DNA of 64,000 nucleotides from an uncultured Acetatifactor sp. (lineage in GTDB: Bacteria; Bacillota; Clostridia; Lachnospirales; Lachnospiraceae): the NCBI GenBank assembly GCA_910587555.1, contig CAJULV010000017.1, forward strand, positions 7,534 through 71,533, written 5' to 3'. A model generated the notes under the pieces. That model saw only the letters and a list, made by a program, of their open reading frames with translations. It ran no database searches and was not told the origin of the DNA. This document shows, one piece after another, positions 58,577 through 64,000 of the stretch (position 1 is the first letter of the stretch; every line of letters begins with the position of its first letter). The position numbers and the translations under genes were made by a program.

Positions 58577-59437
58577 GGAAAAATACAGCCGTCCGTTCTT
58601 CCCAAGGGCCAGAACCGTAGGAGAAAAGGTAATCCCATACCCCTGAAGCCTGCCGGGGTCCATGGTCAGATTTCTGGGTGCCAGGGCATGGATTTCCGTA
58701 TCTCCTCTCAGGCGGGCCGTGTCCCATCCAAGGGCGCGGAACAGCTCCACTACCGTTTCATAGGTATTTCTGTCATTGGGGGAACCGAAATTATAGACTC
58801 CCCCCTTCAGTTGAAATGCCTGCTCCAGATTGCGCACCACCTCATTCACGTCCGTAATTCCCCGCCTGTCGTGAACCGGATATTTCAGCTCCTCCGAATT
58901 CTTCAGATTTGCCGCCAGTATCCGGAAGAAATCCCCATGCTCCCCCTCCCTGATCACGCCTGCGTCATACATCCATGACAGACGCAGCAGGATGCATTCC
59001 GGGTTTACCTTCAGGCATTCCTCCTCGGCTCTCAGCTTCTCCCTGCCGTACACATTCCCGGGGCGCAGTTCCTCGTCCTCCCTGTGCGGCTCTGTCCCTA
59101 CGCTCCCGAAATATACCTGGTCGGAACTGGCAGCCAGGCATTTCGCATGATGGAATGCTGACATCTGCGCAATATTCCGGCTCCCATCCACATTGATCTT
59201 CCAGGAGCTCTCCGGCTCCCTCTCACAGGCCCCCACATCCGAAACCGCTGCGCAATGTACCACCACATGGGGACAGAGCCTGTCAAATACACGCTTCACA
59301 CTCTCCAGGTCCGCAATATCCATCTCCCCATGTGACGGGACGCAGACCTCATACCTGTCCCGGTAAAATGATGCGATTCTGCTTCCCAGGAACCCGGATG
59401 CCCCCGTTACCAGCATCTTTTTTCTGCCCTCTGCCAT
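58553..59437 (-). CDS. NAD-dependent sugar epimerase/reductase (RmlD-like)
   Basis: 294 residues, short-chain Rossmann fold: nucleotide-binding LVTGASGFLGSRIASFY, VVVHCAAVSDVGACEREP, Tyr-x3-Lys in VYGREKLRAEE, and RLSWMYDAGV. Resembles dTDP-4-dehydrorhamnose reductase. The last eight residues are encoded by the 105-bp repeat, so the natural C-terminus was probably replaced by it. GGAGGTTGG precedes the ATG. Product unknown. Confidence 0.85.
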   Translation of the reverse strand: MAEGRKKMLVTGASGFLGSRIASFYRDRYEVCVPSHGEMDIADLESVKRVFDRLCPHVVVHCAAVSDVGACEREPESSWKINVDGSRNIAQMSAFHHAKCLAASSDQVYFGSVGTEPHREDEELRPGNVYGREKLRAEEECLKVNPECILLRLSWMYDAGVIREGEHGDFFRILAANLKNSEELKYPVHDRRGITDVNEVVRNLEQAFQLKGGVYNFGSPNDRNTYETVVELFRALGWDTARLRGDTEIHALAPRNLTMDPGRLQGYGITFSPTVLALGKNGRLYFSIYTHKRN

Positions 59438-59601
59438 TTTCCAACCTCCTCCGACTTATGCTTCGAACCCTGTCCTTCCGTCTCCTTCCAGGCTCCCATG
59501 CAGAGAAAGCTTTCCCTGACACGGGAAGTATTTATAATTATAATATGGCACATGGTATCGGGAAAACAATGGGACACTCCCATTAGACGGATACAAAAAA
59601 A

Positions 59602-59675
59602 TGGAAGCAAAGGGGCTCGAACCCTTGGCCTCCCGCTAGTCAGGCGAGCGCTCATCCCAGCTGAGCTATGCTTCC
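59602..59675 (-). tRNA. tRNA-Val (anticodon GAC)
   Basis: 74 nt. Acceptor stem GGAAGCA / TGCTTCC, D arm GCTC-AGCTGGGAT-GAGC, anticodon arm CTCGC-CTGACTA-GCGGG with anticodon GAC, T arm AAGGG-TTCGAGC-CCCTT. No CCA is encoded; a T-run follows. Position 37 is U, where a purine is normal, so functionality deserves a check. A TATACT box lies about 10 bp upstream. Confidence 0.85.
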
Positions 59676-59765
59676 ATGTCCTTAAGTATAACACAGATAT
59701 CTCAAAATGGGAAGCTGTTTTTTTAACTTTAATTACTTTTAAAGTCTCCCGTTCATGCGCTTTGC

Positions 59766-60090
59766 CTACCCGGAATCCTTTGTCCGGGAAACCACCGGTT
59801 TCAGCGCAAAATAGCCCTCTCCAACCGCCAGGGTCAGCAGGCACATTCCCGTTCCCACCAGCCAGGCTGCCAATACATACCCAAGCAACAGTCTGATTCG
59901 ATTTACGGGTATGGCATAAAATGCCATAAGCCGCTTTCAGCTTCATCCTGTACCATGCTTCCGGTAACAGTCAAAGTAACAGTCACGGAATTTACCGCCA
60001 GGATTCCGGCAAGTGTCCAGAGCTGTATCAGATAAGCGGCATTCCTCTCATCGGCGGCCCTGTCCCGCCCGCCTCCAAGCTTCGAAAGCA
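59766..60090 (-). pseudogene. ABC-2 type permease fragment, frameshifted
   Basis: Two frames of one protein: ERNAAYLIQLWTLAGILAVNSVTVTLTVTGSMVQDEAES (about 59935-60060), then AFYAIPVNRIRLLLGYVLAAWLVGTGMCLLTLAVGEGYFAL (59766-59927). The pattern DEAE-x-G...PV-x-R...LGYVL is typical of ABC-2 permeases. Both ends are missing. Confidence 0.75.
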
Positions 60091-60131
60091 GATTCACCAG
60101 GCTCTCGCTGTTTGTCGCCAAAACGGCAAAA

Positions 60132-60419
60132 CAACGCAACCTCATATCCGATTTTGCAAAAGAGAAAATTGTTATCCTGTCCACGCACATCGTATCGGAT
60201 GTTTCCTATATCGCCGACTACATTTTGATGATGAAAAGCGGACAATTCTTGCTTGGAGAACCCATGGAAACAGTTACAGACCATATCAAAGGGAAAGTCT
60301 GGGAAATCTTGATTGACAATCAGGAAGTCCCAAAATACAGCCGGGATTTTTCTGTTGTAAACCTGCACCACGAAGACAATATGGTCCGGCTGCGTATTGT
60401 GAGCGATACCGCACCATGA
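60132..60419 (+). pseudogene. ABC transporter ATPase, C-terminal fragment
   Basis: 95 codons in one frame: RNLISDFAKEKIVILSTHIVSDVSYIADYILMMKSGQFLLGEP, with the H-loop STHIVSD, then an about 50-residue C-terminal tail ending RLRIVSDTAP. Walker A, signature and Walker B are missing. It runs opposite to its neighbours and is flanked on both sides by other transporter fragments. Confidence 0.78.
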
Positions 60420-60424
60420 ACACG

Positions 60425-60735
60425 GTGATCAGCGCAATGATGACCAGGAACCCGTAAATGAATACCGCTCCCGTATAATAGGAACTCTGGGATTCCGAAT
60501 TTGACAGCCGTTTATCTGCAATGGAGCTATCCGCTGGAAAGAGGCTTCGTATCGCTGATACTGTCTCGTCACTGCCGCTGCCTGCAAGCTGTATATCCAC
60601 AGCTGTGCAGCCTGCCATACCAATGCTCTCTGTAATCTTCATCACCGTAGTTTTCCCGGCCCCGTTCAGCCCGATCGGACCTGCCACTTCATGCTCCGCC
60701 AGCGAAAAAGAAACCCCCGCTGTGCTTCTCTTTTT
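60425..60735 (-). pseudogene. Chimera of an ABC ATPase start and an FtsX-like permease fragment
   Basis: The N-terminal part reads GVSFSLAEHEVAGPIGLNGAGKTTVMK, an ATPase with Walker A. It runs directly into ITESIGMAGCTAVDIQLAGSGSDETV and SNSESQSSYYTGAVFIYGFLVIIALITVF, part of a FtsX/MacB-type permease. After that the frame reads antisense to the plus-strand fragment. Just upstream (60718-60796, another frame) MMGLYLVLAGVFLYSAYATW is a loose membrane helix. None of this can be functional. Confidence 0.7.
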
Positions 60736-60815
60736 TCCATGTCGCATAGGCGGAGTACAGGAATACACCTGCCAATACCAGATAAAGTCCCATCATCGGG
60801 AAGTCTTTGTGTTCT

Positions 60816-61358
60816 CTATGTATCCTGCCGCTGTCTCCATACACATGCTTCTTTCAGCAGGCATTCTATGCATTCCTGCTTGCCTTCCGTATAGCTTCTT
60901 CGGTCATCTGGAAATTGTAATGCCAGTTTTTTCTTACAGGCATCGTATCGCATGGCTTTATCAGGATTGCAATTCATGTAATCCCGAAAATTGATATAGT
61001 TCTTCCATTCTGTCCCATTCCATTTGACTGCATGGATATGATGTGTGCGCGTATCTTTTTCAAAATCACCCATTACAAACAGCATTTGCCCGGCAACATC
61101 TTCCCCGCGAAAAATAAAACCGTGTTCTTCCAACAGTTGCATATAAGGTGAAATATCATTCAAATCACGGAGGCCAATCACAATGTCAATAATTGGTTTT
61201 GCATAAATGGAAGCAATCGCAGTGCTTCCCACATGCTGGATGTCAACAGCGGCATTTCCGAAAAGCTGCTTCAATTCCAAAATTACATTTTCGGCATTTT
61301 TATCCCATTCCTCCTGATGGGATGAAAGCTCTACGCTTCCTCTTTTTAATCCTATCAT
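60816..61358 (-). CDS. GrpB family protein (nucleotidyltransferase-like)
   Basis: 180 residues: VDIQHVGSTAIASIYAKPIIDIVIGL is the GrpB/UPF0157 signature, related to nucleotidyltransferases. HHIHAVKWNGTEWKNYINFRDYMNCNPDKAMRYDACKKKLA follows. Function of the family is uncertain. GGGGGGAAGA precedes the ATG. Confidence 0.9.
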   Translation of the reverse strand: MIGLKRGSVELSSHQEEWDKNAENVILELKQLFGNAAVDIQHVGSTAIASIYAKPIIDIVIGLRDLNDISPYMQLLEEHGFIFRGEDVAGQMLFVMGDFEKDTRTHHIHAVKWNGTEWKNYINFRDYMNCNPDKAMRYDACKKKLALQFPDDRRSYTEGKQECIECLLKEACVWRQRQDT

Positions 61359-61409
61359 TCTTCCCCCCAGGCAGCTTGCAGCTCTGCCGTATCCGTTGTA
61401 CCAGTATGG

Positions 61410-61928
61410 CTATTCCGACAGGGCGATCCTGTAAATATCCGCCTGTTCTCCATCAATTTCAAAGCTGCGCTCATAGACTCCGCCATTCCGGATGATTGTT
61501 TTAACCGAAGGTTCATTCTTCCTTTCCACAGAAAGATACAGTTCGTTCATCCCCGCCTTTTTGGCAGTCTCCAATAACTGCCGCAGCATTTCCGCAGCGA
61601 AGCCTTTTCTTCTTTCTGACGGTCGGACGCTGTAACCGCAATGACCGAGATCCTTCAGAAAATCGTTCAGCGTATGCCATAAATCAATGATTCCCACAAT
61701 TCTATCCTGATCATCAACGACAAAGAATGTGTCCGTTATAACCCAATTCGGATTCACCGTCTCCTCTTTCGTGTTTGCGTCTATGGATCTGCACCATTCT
61801 GTATAATCCTCTGTTTTATCAAACAACTCACTTCCGTTAATGACGGATTCTCCATGATCAAAAAATTCCTGTCTGAATTCGACTGCCTGTTCTTTCCGTT
61901 CTTCTGTTGGTCTTACTAATTGAATCAT
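61410..61928 (-). CDS. GNAT family N-acetyltransferase
   Basis: 172 residues from ATG 61928 (MIQLVRPTEERKEQAVEF). The acetyl-CoA site is HCGYSVRPSERRKGFAAEML, a classic GNAT motif A; motif B is NELYLSVERKNEPSVKTIIRNGGVYE. The upstream open frame to 62030 is structured non-coding DNA. The substrate is unknown. Confidence 0.88.
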   Translation of the reverse strand: MIQLVRPTEERKEQAVEFRQEFFDHGESVINGSELFDKTEDYTEWCRSIDANTKEETVNPNWVITDTFFVVDDQDRIVGIIDLWHTLNDFLKDLGHCGYSVRPSERRKGFAAEMLRQLLETAKKAGMNELYLSVERKNEPSVKTIIRNGGVYERSFEIDGEQADIYRIALSE

Positions 61929-61958
61929 TTTTATCCCCATTTCTGCGCGGCCTTTTGC

Positions 61959-62160
61959 GCATGTCAAGTTTGTGGATGCCGCGCATATACCAATCAAAAT
62001 TTGTAAGTTTGCTTTCAAACTTCCAGACATGCCGCTTCAGCGGCACAAACAATGGATGAAGAACGCCGCTCTTGCGTTCTTCCGTGTGAGATAGGCGCTC
62101 TTTTGCGCCGTAGAAGTTCTTAGCGTACGCATTTTGAACGCTTAGAACTTCTTCTCACAC
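61959..62160 (-). repeat. Cluster of structured inverted repeats, including a three-way junction
   Basis: From left: stem GCATGTC-AAGTTTG (61959-61972) with CAAACTT-GACATGC (62016-62032); hairpin GCCGC/GCGGC (62031-62044); hairpin GAAGAACGC/GCGTTCTTC (62058-62082). Then a junction closed by GTGTGAGA (62084-62091) and TCTCACAC (62153-62160) with arms GGCGC/GCGCC (62094-62109) and a 15-bp arm AGAAGTTCTTAGCGT (62112-62126) / 62138-62152 with one mismatch. It ends one base from the stop of 62162-62917. Confidence 0.85.
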
Positions 62161-62161
62161 T

Positions 62162-62917
62162 TCACACTCCTTTATCTGCTAAGATTTTATCAAATTTCTT
62201 TTCCGACAGGATTTCATGGGTCACGAGCTGCCCGTCATGGAAAAGGGAAAAGGTTGTAAAGGGCGAAGGGGCATTCTGCGCATCCTCTCTGGTCTGGATA
62301 TGTACGGACTGAAACACTGCATTCCTGACCTTTGCCATCTCCTCCAGTATCGGTACATACTTCGCCGTAAAGGGGCATTGGTTTGTGTAATACAGCACAA
62401 ATCCTTCCGGCATATCTTCATGCCTGCCCACGCTGTCCCGGAAGCGGGGAAGATGTGCGCCCTCCTCAAATGGCAGGTACATCAGCTCAAAATAAGGCTC
62501 TGCCGTATCCGCTGTCTGAAAGCCCTTATAGCCCATATATTTCGGGTCAGAGAGGAATCCCATCTTTTTCCTGGAGGACAGGATCACAAGCCCCTTTTTT
62601 CCTTTCTCTTTACTGTCCTTGATGCACGTTTCCAGCAGCAGGTTCGAGTATCCATGCCCCTTGAACTGCCCGGATACCCACAGGCAGTCAATGTACATAT
62701 AGCCTTCTGCTTCAATAGGCGCCCATGCGTATTCCGCAGGGATATACTCAATGAAGCATTTTCCCCGGACATTGCCTTTTAGGAATACAAGCCCCTCGTC
62801 CAGCCTGTCTTTCAGCCAGTTCTTTTTGGACATGACCTGGATATCCTTGTTATTGGAGATTGCACAGCAGATGTGCTCCTTTTCGATATTTTCGTGTGTC
62901 AGTTTTACAAGTTCCAT
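62162..62917 (-). CDS. GNAT acetyltransferase with YoaP-like C-terminal domain
   Basis: 251 residues. GNAT part: YIDCLWVSGQFKGHGYSNLLLETCIKDSKEKGKKGLVILSSRKKMGFLSDPKYMGYKGF, with the acetyl-CoA loop in GQFKGHGYSN. C-terminal YoaP-like domain: YTNQCPFTAKYVPILEEMA resembles a thioredoxin-type Cys loop, and LFHDGQLVTHEILSEKKFDKI ends it. AAAGGAGGC precedes the ATG. Function unknown. Confidence 0.85.
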   Translation of the reverse strand: MELVKLTHENIEKEHICCAISNNKDIQVMSKKNWLKDRLDEGLVFLKGNVRGKCFIEYIPAEYAWAPIEAEGYMYIDCLWVSGQFKGHGYSNLLLETCIKDSKEKGKKGLVILSSRKKMGFLSDPKYMGYKGFQTADTAEPYFELMYLPFEEGAHLPRFRDSVGRHEDMPEGFVLYYTNQCPFTAKYVPILEEMAKVRNAVFQSVHIQTREDAQNAPSPFTTFSLFHDGQLVTHEILSEKKFDKILADKGV

Positions 62918-62976
62918 ATTCTATTGCCTCCTTTGATCTGTATTTCGATATAATGTCGACCCGGAAAGGCACCATG

Positions 62977-63747
62977 TCAACTTCTGATTCCATGTGCGCT
63001 GTAGCGCACACAATTATAGTATGATAAAAGAATCAGCCCAATCAACACCAATGTAACAGCCGCCGCTATGGTGGAGCTGACACGCATAACGGGGAACTGC
63101 TCATATTTCAATATGTAAGTAACAAAAGCATTCGGCAGGTTCACAAAGAAGGATACCATCAGGTTATTACCAGATAGCTTGTATGCAGCCGCAAATCCAA
63201 CCCCTACTGCAAACAGCAGAAGAATGTCCTCCCAGGTGCGGAATCCCGGATAGCCCAAATGGTAAAGGGAGAACATTGCCCCGGAAACCAAAATTGCCGG
63301 TACCCACCCAAATTGCCGGTCGATCTGGCTCTGCACAAATCCCCGGAATAAAAATTCCTCAAAAAACGTGGTCATAATCAGCGGCACAATTCCCATAGGC
63401 AGCAAGCGCCAGGGGATCTGCTCGCCGACAGCCATCTTTGGGATAAGCTGCCCTCCAACGGAAAATACCACAAAGGCAGCCAAAACACCCCATTGCCGTA
63501 TGCCCGGCTTTTTGAAACCGACTTCTGCTAATACTCTGCCAGAAACCGGTACTCCATTTTCCTTATACAAACAGTACAGCGGAATCAAAAGGCTGAATAC
63601 CAGCCCATACAGGAGATTGTAAAAAATAAAATATAGTATGGGCGTTGGATTGAGATTCGCTGCCGTAATGCAGATAATCAGCATGATTTCTATGCCGGCT
63701 GAAATCAGGAGCGTTTTTCCTTTTCCCCTGTTTGCTGTTTCCTTCAT
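62977..63747 (-). CDS. CPBP family intramembrane metalloprotease
   Basis: About 256 residues from ATG 63747; a GTG nine bases earlier is an alternative. Eight or so membrane helices. Catalytic-type motifs: FFEEFLFRGFVQSQIDR (EExxxR), SLYHLGYPG (His) and NLMVSFFVNLPNAF (third motif). CPBP proteases process CAAX-like or bacteriocin-related peptides, and some give self-immunity. It overlaps a 42-residue membrane protein gene upstream by 4 bp. Confidence 0.88.
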   Translation of the reverse strand: MKETANRGKGKTLLISAGIEIMLIICITAANLNPTPILYFIFYNLLYGLVFSLLIPLYCLYKENGVPVSGRVLAEVGFKKPGIRQWGVLAAFVVFSVGGQLIPKMAVGEQIPWRLLPMGIVPLIMTTFFEEFLFRGFVQSQIDRQFGWVPAILVSGAMFSLYHLGYPGFRTWEDILLLFAVGVGFAAAYKLSGNNLMVSFFVNLPNAFVTYILKYEQFPVMRVSSTIAAAVTLVLIGLILLSYYNCVRYSAHGIRS

Positions 63748-63872
63748 CCTAACCACCCCTGATAAAACGCAACTGCTCCAAAAATTGCACCTACAACCAT
63801 CGCCGCTAATGTTACAACAATTATGACAGGATGCTCTTTCATCAGTTTCCCTAATTCTTTTAAATCGTTCAT
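63744..63872 (-). CDS. Small single-helix membrane protein, coupled to the CPBP protease
   Basis: 42 residues: MNDLKELGKLMKEHPVIIVV, a helix TLAAMVVGAIFGAVAFYQ, ending GWLG. AAAGGAGGAG sits just upstream of ATG 63872. The stop overlaps the CPBP start (GATGA), so the two are translationally coupled. Small hydrophobic proteins before CPBP genes can be bacteriocin-like or assembly partners; I cannot decide. The remaining 128 bp to the window edge are AT-rich and carry no other gene. Confidence 0.75.
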   Translation of the reverse strand: MNDLKELGKLMKEHPVIIVVTLAAMVVGAIFGAVAFYQGWLG

Positions 63873-64000
63873 TGAATTTCTCCTCCTTTATTCTACAATG
63901 GGAATTTCACGCTTCTTTTTTTAGTTCAAAGTCAAAATTGCTATATAAATAGTGTCTGCTGATTAAGTTCAGTTAAGTCACGTGAAAACTCAATATAGTA

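Overview
The window looks like chromosomal DNA of an anaerobic, spore-forming Firmicute of the class Clostridia, most likely Lachnospiraceae. The evidence is a complete spoIIIA sporulation operon, the Firmicute gene order asp23-nusB-xseA-xseB-ispA-dxs, LytTR/GHKL two-component signalling, and glycyl-radical metabolism inside a bacterial microcompartment (BMC). Almost everything is coded on the minus strand; the exceptions are a 51-residue gene near 37.1 kb and a decayed ABC ATPase fragment near 60.2 kb.

Region by region (transcription runs right to left): 1-4.3 kb is a housekeeping operon (Asp23, NusB, exonuclease VII, prenyl diphosphate synthase, DXP synthase cut by the window edge). 4.4-8.7 kb holds a transglutaminase-like lipoprotein, release factor 3 and phosphopentomutase. 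9.1-15.1 kb is spoIIIAA-AH. 15.3-18.6 kb has a second transglutaminase-like protein and citrate synthase. 18.9-21.8 kb holds a two-component remnant and a frameshifted solute-binding lipoprotein.

21.9-34.2 kb is a BMC operon. From a strong promoter at 34.16 kb it encodes a class II (fuculose-phosphate type) aldolase, a GlcG/HbpS protein, CoA-acylating aldehyde dehydrogenase, zinc alcohol dehydrogenase, four BMC-H shell proteins, PduL, a vertex protein, a PduS-like RnfC protein, a PduT-like shell protein, a DeoR regulator, a ParA-type ATPase and a lysine-rich hexapeptide-repeat protein. Upstream, at 38.2 and 43.1 kb, lie the activase and a B12-independent glycyl-radical propanediol/glycerol dehydratase, each next to a nucleoside phosphorylase paralogue. 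Together they resemble a fucose/rhamnose-type glycyl-radical microcompartment (GRM5-like): the aldolase makes lactaldehyde, reduction gives 1,2-propanediol, dehydration gives propionaldehyde, and PduP/PduL/PduQ-like enzymes convert this to propionyl-phosphate and propanol. The ParA plus repeat-protein pair in the same operon looks like a McdA/McdB-type positioning module.

46.7-56.4 kb is a cluster of ABC exporters, two intact and two broken, behind a LytTR/GHKL two-component system. 57-59.4 kb has a GH27 glycosidase and an NAD-dependent sugar epimerase/reductase. After a tRNA-Val, 59.7-60.8 kb is a patchwork of ABC transporter fragments, followed by GrpB, two acetyltransferases and a CPBP protease.

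Two themes cross the window. One is gene decay with precise deletion joints (pyrophosphatase, ABC plus DUF454, ureidoglycolate-lyase-like cupin, ABC exporter, two-component pair). The other is a set of structured intergenic elements (pseudoknot-capable 105-bp repeats, three-way junctions, long hairpins), several of them abutting stop codons. Everything here was read by eye from the sequence; no database search was run.
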